Shown: one piece after another, positions 9,766 to 17,922 of the stretch | How positions within the stretch are numbered: the first letter of the stretch is position 1 | How the letters are laid out: every line of letters starts with the position of its first letter | Program-made: the position numbers and the translations under genes | The notes under the pieces: model-generated | Told to the model about the DNA's origin: nothing | What the model saw: only the letters and a program-made list of their open reading frames with translations | Databases searched by the model: none | Source of the DNA: Peteryoungia wuzhouensis | GTDB taxonomy: Bacteria; Pseudomonadota; Alphaproteobacteria; Rhizobiales; Rhizobiaceae | DNA: 64,000 bases | Assembly: GCF_003205195.1 (NCBI RefSeq) | Contig: NZ_QJRY01000001.1 | Coordinates: 434,001-498,000 of the forward strand | Reading direction: 5' to 3'

Positions 9766-11667
9766 TCAGAATTCGTTCCAGTCGTGTTTCAGGGCCAGAT
9801 TGCCGCTCACAGCGGCCGGGGCGCGGCGTGTCTGGTCGGCTGCAGCACGCGAGGCCACCTGGCGGCTTTCGCTTGGCGCACCGGCCAGCTTGAACTGGGC
9901 GACCAGGGAGCGCAGACGGGTTGCTTCCTGGGCCAGAGCGGCCGAGGCTGCGGTCGACTGCTCGACCATGGCGGCGTTCTGCTGCGTCGTCTGGTCCATC
10001 TGATTGACGGCCGAATTGACTTCTGCAAGGCCGGTCGACTGTTCGCGGGCGGATCCGGCAATCGCATCCATCAGCGTGTTGATCTGCACGACGTAGTCAC
10101 CGATGGCCTTCAGGGCCGTGCCAGTTTCGCCAACCAGTGCCACGCCGGAGCTAACCTGGGTGCCGGAGGCCGTGATCAGGGCCTTGATCTCCTTGGCGGC
10201 CTGGGCGGAACGCTGTGCCAGTTCACGCACTTCCTGGGCAACGACGGCGAAGCCCTTGCCGGCTTCACCGGCGCGTGCTGCTTCGACACCGGCATTGAGC
10301 GCCAGAAGGTTCGTCTGGAAGGCGATCTCGTCGATGACGCCGATGATGTTGGAGATCTGCTGCGAGCTGTCTTCGATCCGCCGCATGGCTTCGACCGCCT
10401 GGGAGACGACCTGGGCCGAGCGGGCTGCGTTCTCGTTTGCCAGGACGGCAACGCTGCGGGCCTCGTCGGTGCGCTGAGACGAGTTGCGCACGTTGACGGT
10501 GATCTCGTCGAGCGCAGCTGCGGTCTCCTCAAGAGCGGCGGCCTGCTGTTCCGTACGCTTCGACAGATCGGTCGCACCGGCGGAGATTTCGCGGGTGCCG
10601 CTGTCCATGCTGGTCACGCTGTCGAGGACCGAGCCGATGGTCATGGCGAGCTGCTGCAGCGAGGCGTTGAAGTTCCGGCGAAGGGGTTCGTAATCCTCCG
10701 CAAAGGCTTCCGTCAGCTGGAAGGAGATATCGCCTTCGGCCAGCCGCTGCAGACCATTGCCAAGCGTTTCGGTGGCAAAGCGCAGCTTTTCGGCTTCTTC
10801 CTGGATACGCCGCTGGTTGGCAAGGCGCGTCTCCTCAGTCTGGCCCCGGGCAGCGACTGCTTCCTCTTCGAGCTTGCGGTTGGCAATCGCGTTCTGGCGG
10901 AACACTTCCACGGCAGCGGCCATCTGACCAACTTCATCCGTGCGGCCGACACCGGGGACGCCGATGCTGGTATCGCCGTCAGCCAGCACACGCATCGAGC
11001 CGGCGATGCGGACGAGCGGGGCAACAAGGCTTTTCTGCAGCAGCACGAGAAGGCCGATGACAGAGGCAATCATCACGGCTGCCCCCTTCAGGATCGTCAT
11101 GCGGGCGCTATCGGCCGCTTCGACGGCAGCCGTTGCGCGCTGGGTCAGAAGGGACGCTTCATCGCCGGCAATTTCAGCCGCCTTGGCACGAATGCCGTCC
11201 ATCCACTTCTTGCCGGCGCCATTGATTTCCATGGCGCGCGCCTGTTCGACGGTCGCGGGGTCCTTCATGAGGGCGATTTCCTTGGCCGCGACTTCCTCGG
11301 TCCAACCCTTCACCAATGCGGCGAGCTCGCTCAACCGCTTCTGCTGGGTGGCATTGTCAGAGGTCAGCCGAACGACCTCGTTGAAGGCCTTCTCGTAGTT
11401 CTCGGAACCGGCGTTGTACGGCGCCAGAAAGCCTTCGTCGCCGGCCAGGAGATAGCCGCGAACGCCTGTTTCCCGATCGACCATTGCCGACACGATATCA
11501 TCGACGCCCTGCAACACTTCATAGGTGTGGACAGTCCAACCATTTGCCGTTTGCTGAAACGACAGGGAAGACCAGCTTAGGGCGTTCACGATGACGCTGA
11601 TCACGATGACCAAGGCGAATGCGCAGATCATCTTGGCAATGGTGCGCATATTGTTGATTAAATGCAT
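9766..11667 (-). CDS. Chemoreceptor, CHASE3-type, with CheR-binding tail
   Basis: A 633-residue methyl-accepting chemotaxis protein. The N terminus [20 protein letters not shown] leads into TM1. A CHASE3-like helical periplasmic domain follows ([30 protein letters not shown]), then TM2 near 187-206, HAMP, a second HAMP-like linker and the signalling domain. The last five residues are DWNEF, a CheR/CheB tethering pentapeptide. The ATG at 11667 is preferred over a GTG six bases upstream because GGAGAG is then correctly spaced. It is similar in architecture to the receptor at 6274-8310, suggesting an old duplication. Confidence 0.88.
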   Translation of the reverse strand: MHLINNMRTIAKMICAFALVIVISVIVNALSWSSLSFQQTANGWTVHTYEVLQGVDDIVSAMVDRETGVRGYLLAGDEGFLAPYNAGSENYEKAFNEVVRLTSDNATQQKRLSELAALVKGWTEEVAAKEIALMKDPATVEQARAMEINGAGKKWMDGIRAKAAEIAGDEASLLTQRATAAVEAADSARMTILKGAAVMIASVIGLLVLLQKSLVAPLVRIAGSMRVLADGDTSIGVPGVGRTDEVGQMAAAVEVFRQNAIANRKLEEEAVAARGQTEETRLANQRRIQEEAEKLRFATETLGNGLQRLAEGDISFQLTEAFAEDYEPLRRNFNASLQQLAMTIGSVLDSVTSMDSGTREISAGATDLSKRTEQQAAALEETAAALDEITVNVRNSSQRTDEARSVAVLANENAARSAQVVSQAVEAMRRIEDSSQQISNIIGVIDEIAFQTNLLALNAGVEAARAGEAGKGFAVVAQEVRELAQRSAQAAKEIKALITASGTQVSSGVALVGETGTALKAIGDYVVQINTLMDAIAGSAREQSTGLAEVNSAVNQMDQTTQQNAAMVEQSTAASAALAQEATRLRSLVAQFKLAGAPSESRQVASRAAADQTRRAPAAVSGNLALKHDWNEF

Positions 11668-12002
11668 AGTCACTCTCCGGGGAGTTCAAGTCTGTGGCAG
11701 AACCCAGCCGATCGACGCCGTCGACAACTGTGTAATGGGGGAACATCGGCAACGCGAACGCTGCGATGGTTGATGCCAGCGGTGAGGAATTACTTGGCTC
11801 TGACCGCCGTAAGGGAGGGCCACCCACTTTCATCATGAGTTCTGTGGCGACTGAATCCCCTCAATATCGAGGGGCTGATACTGTCAAATTAGGCAGCACC
11901 GGTAAAAACATCACTAAATTTTGTTGTGTAAATACAACTTTTGGCACGCAAAATTTGACGATTGCATGACAGCCCAAAAATGGTCCGAGGTTTCGATATA
12001 GG
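11668..12002. other. Intergenic region without recognised gene
   Basis: AT-richer stretch between the chemoreceptor start and the sRNA candidate. It must contain the chemoreceptor promoter, but I see no convincing promoter hexamers, and short ORFs here have no ribosome-binding site. Confidence 0.5.
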
Positions 12003-12134
12003 GCAGAAAAAGCGAAGCCCTCCGGGCCCGAATCCGGAGGGCTTCAGTTTGACTGCGGCCGGGAGGGGAACGGGGCGCGCAGGGATCGGCCGGTCGACGA
12101 TCGCTTGGGAGGAGGAGATCTGCATCGGCCGACA
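12003..12134 (-). ncRNA. Candidate alpha-r14-like small RNA with anti-Shine-Dalgarno loops
   Basis: On the minus strand three hairpins follow one another. The first (12086-12132, stem TCGGCCG/CGGCCGA) holds CTCCTCCTCCC in its loop (12107-12117). The second (12053-12082, stem CTGCG/CGCAG) holds CCCCTCCC. The third is a 12-base stem (12014-12025 with 12034-12045) followed by CGCTTTTTC, a rho-independent terminator. A TAATAT -10-like element lies at 12140-12145, giving a transcript of about 125-130 nt. This layout, with exposed anti-SD motifs, is what is known for the rhizobial alpha-r14 (NfeR1) family; family assignment is inferred from architecture. I see no clear -35 element. Confidence 0.65.
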
Positions 12135-12293
12135 TCCGAATATTAGCGTTCATCGATTAAAGCTTCCCTAATGAAGCCAAAAAACGCATGGCGGACGCGG
12201 CGCATGGCGCCAGCGTCGCTGCAGAGGGTTCGAAGCGGCGGCGCCGGCAGAAAAACACTTGCGCCGCAGCGCCGCACCGATCATTGACGGGGG

Positions 12294-13121
12294 ATGAGAC
12301 ATTTGCCCGAACCCCAGCGCCTCGACCAGCTTCTGGTCGCCCTCGACCTCTTTGCCAGCCGCTCGCGTGCGCGCGACGCGATCCAGCGCGGCACCGTGAA
12401 GGTCGATGGTAAAGTCGTCACCAAACCCAGCCTCGTTTTTGCTGCGACCCACGAGTTCACCATTGACGACCCGGCGCAGGATTATGTCTCGCGCGCCGCA
12501 CTGAAGCTGGTGGCCGGGCTTGACCATTTCGGCCTTTCGCCCGAGGGCTGCGAATGTCTCGATGTTGGCGCCTCGACCGGCGGCTTCACGGAGGTCCTCT
12601 TGAAGCGCGGCGCGGCACATGTCGTCTCCGTGGATGTCGGCCATGGCCAGTTTCATCCCCGGCTTGCCGATGATCCGCGCGTCACCAATATCGAAGGGCT
12701 GAATGCCCGCTATATGGAACCGGAGGATATCGACGACAGGCCGATCGATTTCGTCGTCTCCGATGTCTCCTTCATCTCGCTGAAGCTGGCTCTGGTGCCG
12801 GCGCTGGAATTGGCCGAGCCCGGCGCGCATTGCCTGCTGCTGGTCAAGCCGCAGTTCGAGGCGGGTCGCGAGGCAATCAGTAAGGCGGGTCTCCTCAAGG
12901 AGCCGGAAACGGCACCGCTGGTGGCCGCCGAACTGGAACGCTGGCTGGTGGAAGACATGGGCTGGACAAGCCTCGGGCTGATCCCCTCCCCGATATCAGG
13001 CGGTGATGGCAACGAGGAATTCCTGCTAGCCGGCGTCAAGCCTGATGATGCCGAGGGCGCCGATGAAGAAGACGAAGACGACATCGATGGCGACGACATG
13101 AACGGCGAGGACGCAGAATGA
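12294..13121 (+). CDS. tlyA: TlyA-family rRNA 2'-O-methyltransferase
   Basis: A 275-residue protein with an N-terminal S4 RNA-binding domain (RLDQLLVALDLFASRSRARDAIQRGTVKVDG) and an FtsJ/RrmJ-type SAM domain (ECLDVGASTGGFTEVLLKRGA, then VVSDVSFISLKLAL). TlyA enzymes methylate ribose 2'-OH groups of cytidines in 16S and/or 23S rRNA, and their loss affects capreomycin sensitivity. The last 25 or so residues are extremely acidic (EGADEEDEDDIDGDD), an extension beyond the usual end. The stop overlaps the next start by four bases (ATGA), so translation is coupled to a second RNA methyltransferase. Confidence 0.9.
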   Translation: MRHLPEPQRLDQLLVALDLFASRSRARDAIQRGTVKVDGKVVTKPSLVFAATHEFTIDDPAQDYVSRAALKLVAGLDHFGLSPEGCECLDVGASTGGFTEVLLKRGAAHVVSVDVGHGQFHPRLADDPRVTNIEGLNARYMEPEDIDDRPIDFVVSDVSFISLKLALVPALELAEPGAHCLLLVKPQFEAGREAISKAGLLKEPETAPLVAAELERWLVEDMGWTSLGLIPSPISGGDGNEEFLLAGVKPDDAEGADEEDEDDIDGDDMNGEDAE

Positions 13122-14368
13122 GCGCCGAGACCGTCACCATATCAAGCCTCGGCGCCAAGGGCGACGGCGTTGCCCATGACAGCAACGGTCCGATCTTCGT
13201 GCCCTTTGCCCTTCCGGGCGAAACCGTCTCGATCGCGCGGGTGAAGAGCGAGGGCACGATCATGTCCTTCGCCACCACCTCACCCGACCGTGTCCAGCCG
13301 CCCTGCCGGCATTTCGGGCCAGATGGCGTCGGCGGCACCTGTGGCGGCTGTTCTCTGCAGCATCTCGCCAAGGCACCCTACAATGAATTCAAGCGGCAGA
13401 TCCTGATCGATGCTCTGAAGTCCAAGGGTCTTGAAGCACCCGTCGGCGATATCTTCGAAGCGGCCCCGCATCAGCGCCGCCGTCTCGTCTTCACCGTGCG
13501 CCGGCGCGAGAGCGGCATCGTCATCGGCATCAACCAGGCCGAGACGCATCATGTCGTGAAGATCGAGGAGTGTCCCATCGCGTCCAACGGGATCCTTTCC
13601 CGGATGGATGCGATCTACACCATCGCCCGCGCCGCCGGCTCGGATGCCTTCCGCATCACGGTCACCGAGACGCTGACGGGTCTCGACATCTCGCTCGACG
13701 GTTTGCGTGGCGGGCTTGGCGACCAGGAGCGGCGGGCGGTGACCAATGCTGTCATCAAGCTCAAGGGCATTGCCCGCGTGTCGGCCAATGGCGAGATCGT
13801 CATCGAGCCGAACAAGCCGCTGCTCGATTTCGACGGTGCGCGCGTGGCGCTGCCGCCGGGCGGGTTTACCCAGGCGACGCTGGAGGCCGAGGCGCATATG
13901 GCCGAGCTCGCCATTGCCCATATCGGCAAGGCGAAGAAGGTCGCGGATCTCTTTGCCGGGGTTGGCACCTTTGCGCTCAGGATCGCCCGCAAGGCGAGCG
14001 TGTTCGCGGTCGAATCCGACGAGAAGGCGATCAAGGCGCTCGATCAGGGCGCACGGACAACACAGGGGCTGAAGCCCGTTAGCATCGAGCGACGCGACCT
14101 CTTCCGCCGGCCGCTAATGACCTCCGAGTTCAAGACCTTCGACGCCGTCGTCTTCGACCCGCCACGTGCGGGTGCTGAGGCGCAGTGTCTGGAACTGGCG
14201 AAGTCGCAGGTGAAGAAGATTGTCGCGATCAGCTGCAACCCGCTGACGCTGGCGCGCGACCTCGCAATCCTGACCGCTGGCGGCTATCGGATCGATAAGG
14301 TCACCCCGATCGACCAGTTCCTCTGGTCACCGCATGTCGAAGCGGTGGCCACGCTTACCAAGGGCTGA
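13118..14368 (+). CDS. TrmA/RlmD-family RNA 5-methyluridine methyltransferase
   Basis: A 416-residue class I SAM-dependent RNA methyltransferase of the TrmA/RumA family. An N-terminal TRAM-like beta barrel is followed by an Fe-S cluster site (CRHFGPDGVGGTCGGCSLQH plus a later CPIAS). The SAM motif is VADLFAGVGTFALRIA, then DPPRAGAEAQCLELA and the catalytic SCNPLTLARDL. Such enzymes make m5U in 23S rRNA or tRNA; which target is used here cannot be told. It overlaps tlyA by four bases, forming an rRNA-modification operon, and is convergent with the next gene four bases away. Confidence 0.88.
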   Translation: MSAETVTISSLGAKGDGVAHDSNGPIFVPFALPGETVSIARVKSEGTIMSFATTSPDRVQPPCRHFGPDGVGGTCGGCSLQHLAKAPYNEFKRQILIDALKSKGLEAPVGDIFEAAPHQRRRLVFTVRRRESGIVIGINQAETHHVVKIEECPIASNGILSRMDAIYTIARAAGSDAFRITVTETLTGLDISLDGLRGGLGDQERRAVTNAVIKLKGIARVSANGEIVIEPNKPLLDFDGARVALPPGGFTQATLEAEAHMAELAIAHIGKAKKVADLFAGVGTFALRIARKASVFAVESDEKAIKALDQGARTTQGLKPVSIERRDLFRRPLMTSEFKTFDAVVFDPPRAGAEAQCLELAKSQVKKIVAISCNPLTLARDLAILTAGGYRIDKVTPIDQFLWSPHVEAVATLTKG

Positions 14369-14372
14369 CTGC

Positions 14373-14696
14373 TCAATAGGTATAGAGCGTTCCCGAGCCG
14401 GTGACGTTGGCGCAGCGGCAGCTACCGCCAACGCGACCGGGCCTTGCCGGGCACTGCGCCTGGCCGGTGCCACCGATCATATCGGACTGGTCGACGACGC
14501 AGACGTAACGCTGCGGCCGGACATAGGGCTGACGCGGACGCTTTGATTCACTCTGGAGGATGTCGTTGTCGTCGTTGCTGTCAACGAAGACCACGGCGGC
14601 CTTGGCCGTCGGTCCGGACACCGCCGGAACGGGGCCGGCATGGGCGGAGAGAGTGGCCATCATCAGGCCGATTGCGACACAAAACACACGCAACAT
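14373..14696 (-). CDS. Hypothetical secreted Cys-containing protein
   Basis: A 107-residue protein with a signal peptide (MLRVFCVAIGLMMATLSAHAGPVPA, cleavage after AHA). The mature part is low in complexity early on and has four cysteines near the C terminus (CVVDQS, CPARPG, CRCANV), suggesting a disulfide-bonded periplasmic protein. I recognise no family. The start at 14696 places the signal peptide first; an ATG thirty bases upstream would add a hydrophobic leader. Confidence 0.65.
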   Translation of the reverse strand: MLRVFCVAIGLMMATLSAHAGPVPAVSGPTAKAAVVFVDSNDDNDILQSESKRPRQPYVRPQRYVCVVDQSDMIGGTGQAQCPARPGRVGGSCRCANVTGSGTLYTY

Positions 14697-14828
14697 GGGA
14701 ACCTCGAATAGCAACAGATTGGGCAAGGAACGCCCGATGCGGGCAATGGTTGCCGACCCTAGGCCGAAAAGCCTGAACAGAGGCTGAATTGCCGGCTCGA
14801 GATGACCGTCGCGACCTGAACCCGGCCC

Positions 14829-15587
14829 TTACCGCCCCTTCATGAAGGCTTCGAAGGCGGCGCGGGCTTCGGCGCTTTTCAGCTGGGCGACGAAATGGAC
14901 GAGCTCTTCCTGCATGCGCGTGCGCACCTCATCGGCGCTGCCCTTGATGAGGGCGCGGGCGATCTTCATCGCGGCCGGCGGCTTGGACGCGAGCGAGGAG
15001 GCGATCTTCAGCGTCTCGGCCTCAACCTCTCCCGGCGACACGACCTTCCAGATGAGACCGGCCTCGCGGGCCTGTTCGGCGGAGAAACCTTCGCTGGCGG
15101 CGAGCATGGCAAAGGCGCGCTGGTGGCCCATGATGCGCGGTGCGATCAGGCTGGAGGCGGCTTCCGGGACCAGCGCCAGATCGACGAAGGGCGTCTTGAA
15201 CAGACTGCGGTCGGAGGCAACCGTCAGGTCGCAATGCATGTGCAGCGTCGTGCCGATGCCGATCGCCAGACCATCGACGCCTGACACAAGCGGCTTGGTG
15301 ACTTCGGTGAGCGCCTTCAAGAGGCCGAAGGCGGCGGGTTCGCCGACGGCGCCGGCCATGGCGAAGCCTAAGAAATCGGCCATGTCATTGCCGGCGGAGA
15401 AACAGCCTTCGGTGCCGAGGAAGGCGATGGCGCGGATCGTATCGTCCTGCTCGCCCTCCAGCAGGCCTGCGGTCAGCTTCTGGTACATGGACTGCGTGAT
15501 GGCGTTCTTCTTGTCCGGGCGGTTGAAGCGCAGGACGAGGACGCCGGGATGGGCTTCTGGGCGGGTGATCTCAATGTGGTCGGTCAT
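14829..15587 (-). CDS. Enoyl-CoA hydratase/isomerase family protein
   Basis: A 252-residue crotonase-fold protein. The N-terminal sheet (HPGVLVLRFNRPDKKNAITQSMY) is followed by the oxyanion-hole motif CFSAGNDMADFLG and the second conserved region SGVDGLAIGIGTTLHMHCDLTVAS. Members hydrate or isomerise enoyl-CoA thioesters in beta-oxidation or amino-acid catabolism. It lies downstream of an acyl-CoA dehydrogenase on the same strand, separated only by a palindromic mosaic element, so the two may act in consecutive steps. The substrate chain length is unknown. Confidence 0.88.
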   Translation of the reverse strand: MTDHIEITRPEAHPGVLVLRFNRPDKKNAITQSMYQKLTAGLLEGEQDDTIRAIAFLGTEGCFSAGNDMADFLGFAMAGAVGEPAAFGLLKALTEVTKPLVSGVDGLAIGIGTTLHMHCDLTVASDRSLFKTPFVDLALVPEAASSLIAPRIMGHQRAFAMLAASEGFSAEQAREAGLIWKVVSPGEVEAETLKIASSLASKPPAAMKIARALIKGSADEVRTRMQEELVHFVAQLKSAEARAAFEAFMKGR

Positions 15588-15607
15588 CTCAGCTTCCTCG
15601 GGTGGTC

Positions 15608-15740
15608 CCCACCCTCCCCTTGAGGGGGAGGGTCGGAGCGCAGCTCCGGGGTGGGGTGAACAACGACATATGCTGGTTTTGGCAGGGTCACCCCCACCCG
15701 CCGCTTTGCGGCGACCTCCCCCCTCAAGGGGGAGGTGGGA
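15608..15740. repeat. RIME-like palindromic mosaic element (copy A)
   Basis: Two long palindromes, CCCTCCCCTTGAGGGGGAGGG at the left and a CCTCCCCCCTCAAGGGGGAGG block at the right, flank inner inverted repeats (GGAGCGCAGCTCC, CCGCCGCTTTGCGGCG). It fills nearly all of the gap between the acyl-CoA dehydrogenase and hydratase genes. A near copy lies inside glyS at 63171-63290. It resembles the intergenic mosaic elements common in rhizobia. Confidence 0.85.
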
Positions 15741-15742
15741 GC

Positions 15743-17521
15743 TTATGCAAACAGTGCGCGCGCCGCTTCCAGGCTCGCGGCGCCATTGACGACGCGGTCC
15801 TTGAGCGCCGCAGTCTCGGCGATCAGGTTTTCGGCGGCGAAGCGGCAGAGCGCCAGGCGGTTGTCGCGGCCGTGGTCCTCATCCGCCAATGCGCCCTTGG
15901 CGAGGTAGACACCCGTCAAGGCAAGGCCGAAGAGGCGCTGGTAGGGCGTGGCACCTGCGAGTGCGGCGGAGGCATTGCCGCTCGCCAGCTGCGAGAGCAG
16001 CCATTCGGTGGCGTCTTCGAGGTCGGAGAGGCTGGCGTCCAGACGGGCGGCAGTCTCGCCGAACCCTTCGAGATTGGAGGCGCGCACGGCGTTTACCACC
16101 TGCTTCAGCTCGGTGATGTAGCCACGCACATGATTGCCGTTCGACAGCGGCAGCTTGCGGGTCACGAGGTCGGCGGCCTGGATGCCGTTGGTGCCCTCAT
16201 AGATCGGCGCGATGCGGCTGTCGCGCCAGTAGCGGGCAGCGCCGGTTTCCTCGATGAAGCCCATGCCGCCATGGGTCTGGATGCCGAGCGAGGCGACATC
16301 GACGCCGGCATCGGTGGCGAAGGACTTGGCAATCGGGGTGAGCAGGGCGGCGCGTTCGGCCCAGTGGCGGGCCTCATCGCCGTCTGCATGATGGCTCATG
16401 TCGGTGGCGTGGGCGCAGACATAGCAGATGGCGCGCGAGCCTTGGGTCAGCGCCTTCATCGTCACAAGCATGCGGGCGACGTCCGGATGCTCAATGATCG
16501 GCGACATGCCGGAGCCGATCCAGCCCGGAGCCTTCCCTTGCGTGCGGTCCTTGGCGTATTGCACGGCCTTCTGGGTGGCGGCCTCGCAGATGGCGACGCC
16601 CTGCATGCCGACGGCGAGTCGGGCATTGTTCATCATGGTGAACATGCAGGCGAGGCCCTTGTTCTCCTCGCCGATCAGCCAGCCGATGGCACCGGCTTCA
16701 TCACCATACTTGCCGTCGCCATAGATCATGGTGCAGGTCGGCGAGCCGTGGATGCCGAGCTTGTGCTCCAGGGAATGGCAGTGAAGATCGTTGCGGGCGC
16801 CGATCGAGCCGTCATCGTTGACGAGATATTTCGGCACGAGGAAGAGCGAGATGCCGCGGGTTCCGGCGGGGGCATCGGGGAGACGGGCGAGGACGAGATG
16901 GATGATGTTCTCGGTGATCTCGTGTTCGCCCCAGGTGATGAAGATCTTCTGGCCGAAGATGCGGTAGGTGCCGTCATCGCGGCGTTCTGCGCGGGATTTC
17001 ATCACGCCGAGATCCGAGCCGGCATGAGGCTCGGTGAGGTTCATCGTGCCGGTCCACTCGCCGGAGACCATCTTGGGCAGGTATTTTGCCTTCAGCTCTT
17101 CCGAGCCGTGGGCGGTGACGGCATCGACGGCCCCCATGGTCAGCGTCGGACCAAGGGCAAAGCCCATGGAGCCAGAATTCCACATCTCGAGTGCTGCGAC
17201 ATTCAGCATATGCGGAAGCCCCTGCCCGCCGAAATCCTCCGATGCCGTCAGCGAGTTCCAGCCACCTTCGGCCCAGGCACGGTAAAGCGTGTCCCAACCC
17301 TCGGGCACGACGACCTTGCCGTCGACCATGCGGGCGCCCTGCTTGTCGCCGATCTCGGCGAGCGGAGCGACCTCGTCCGAGGCAAAGCGGCCGGCTTCCG
17401 TCAGGATCGCGTCGACGAGATCGTCGCTCAGGTCACCCAGTCTGCCGTCGTCGATGGCTTTCGAGAGGCCTGCGACATGCTTGAGGGTGAACGCGATCTC
17501 TTCTACGGGCGCCTTGTACAT
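15743..17521 (-). CDS. Acyl-CoA dehydrogenase (DmdC-like, long form)
   Basis: A 592-residue flavoprotein, longer than classical acyl-CoA dehydrogenases (about 380), with the extra N- and C-terminal segments typical of the DmdC/AcdA-like long subfamily. Recognisable motifs are FGGQGLPHMLN, MNLTEPHAGSDLGVMKSRAE, GQKIFITWGEHE and the C-terminal GGMGFIEETGAARYWRDSRI..IYEGTNGIQA, which holds the catalytic glutamate. It should oxidise an acyl-CoA, passing electrons to ETF. The start at 17521 follows GGAGGAG; an in-frame TTG fifteen bases upstream is rejected. It is upstream of the enoyl-CoA hydratase on the same strand. Confidence 0.9.
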   Translation of the reverse strand: MYKAPVEEIAFTLKHVAGLSKAIDDGRLGDLSDDLVDAILTEAGRFASDEVAPLAEIGDKQGARMVDGKVVVPEGWDTLYRAWAEGGWNSLTASEDFGGQGLPHMLNVAALEMWNSGSMGFALGPTLTMGAVDAVTAHGSEELKAKYLPKMVSGEWTGTMNLTEPHAGSDLGVMKSRAERRDDGTYRIFGQKIFITWGEHEITENIIHLVLARLPDAPAGTRGISLFLVPKYLVNDDGSIGARNDLHCHSLEHKLGIHGSPTCTMIYGDGKYGDEAGAIGWLIGEENKGLACMFTMMNNARLAVGMQGVAICEAATQKAVQYAKDRTQGKAPGWIGSGMSPIIEHPDVARMLVTMKALTQGSRAICYVCAHATDMSHHADGDEARHWAERAALLTPIAKSFATDAGVDVASLGIQTHGGMGFIEETGAARYWRDSRIAPIYEGTNGIQAADLVTRKLPLSNGNHVRGYITELKQVVNAVRASNLEGFGETAARLDASLSDLEDATEWLLSQLASGNASAALAGATPYQRLFGLALTGVYLAKGALADEDHGRDNRLALCRFAAENLIAETAALKDRVVNGAASLEAARALFA

Positions 17522-17610
17522 GACGTGCTCCTCCAACTGGCGTATGCTCGTGGCCGCGCCAATTCTCCACCCAGGAGGCGCGGCTCATTCTCTCAAATGG
17601 CTAATTGATT

Positions 17611-17627
17611 TTTACGTAAACGTCAAA
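17611..17627. promoter_or_regulatory. Candidate operator upstream of acyl-CoA dehydrogenase
   Basis: TTTACGTAAACGTCAAA is an imperfect dyad about 90 bases before the acyl-CoA dehydrogenase start. It resembles ACGT-rich boxes attributed to MerR-type (LiuR-like) regulators of acyl-CoA and branched-chain catabolism; the assignment is inference. The rest of the 17522-17922 gap shows only the Pho box listed separately. Confidence 0.35.
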
Positions 17628-17856
17628 TCTTTTGGAAGCGCCAGCTCGCCCCATCCGCTGCCGGCCTGCGCCTCCGGATGAAGGCGGGTCAAGGCATAGA
17701 CAAACTTGCGTGAGCGACCACCGCCGCACCATTCTTGACGGCTCCGGAGTGAATGGCAAAGGCAAGGCAGTCCAAGCATTTGTCGGGACAATTCCGGCAA
17801 ACCCGGGCGACCGCCCGCCCCCGCGCACGTCGCACAGGGCGTTTTCGGACGGAGAT

Positions 17857-17874
17857 TCGTCACATGACTGTTAC
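17857..17874 (+). promoter_or_regulatory. Candidate Pho box
   Basis: TCGTCAC-ATGA-CTGTTAC is two 7-mers with 4-base spacing and resembles the PhoB consensus CTGTCAT-N4-CTGTCAT. It lies 49 bases before the phoX start, which suits PhoB activation under phosphate starvation. Confidence 0.6.
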
Positions 17875-17922
17875 CCAGGCTGGCTAGTCGGGGGTGGACT
17901 TCAACCCAAAGGAGGCACTGCC

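Noticed and set aside
4349..11580. Very long plus-strand ORFs (about 600-715 residues) opposite the chemoreceptor genes
   Set aside because: They mirror chemoreceptor codons, repeat the same antisense pattern at each receptor, and lack ribosome-binding sites.
11889..12125. Small ORF overlapping the sRNA candidate
   Set aside because: No ribosome-binding site or codon bias, and its span is explained by three RNA hairpins ending in a terminator.
15602..17608. A 668-residue plus-strand ORF opposite the acyl-CoA dehydrogenase, and similar ones opposite phoX and tex
   Set aside because: Antisense shadows of strongly coding genes; no homology recognised.
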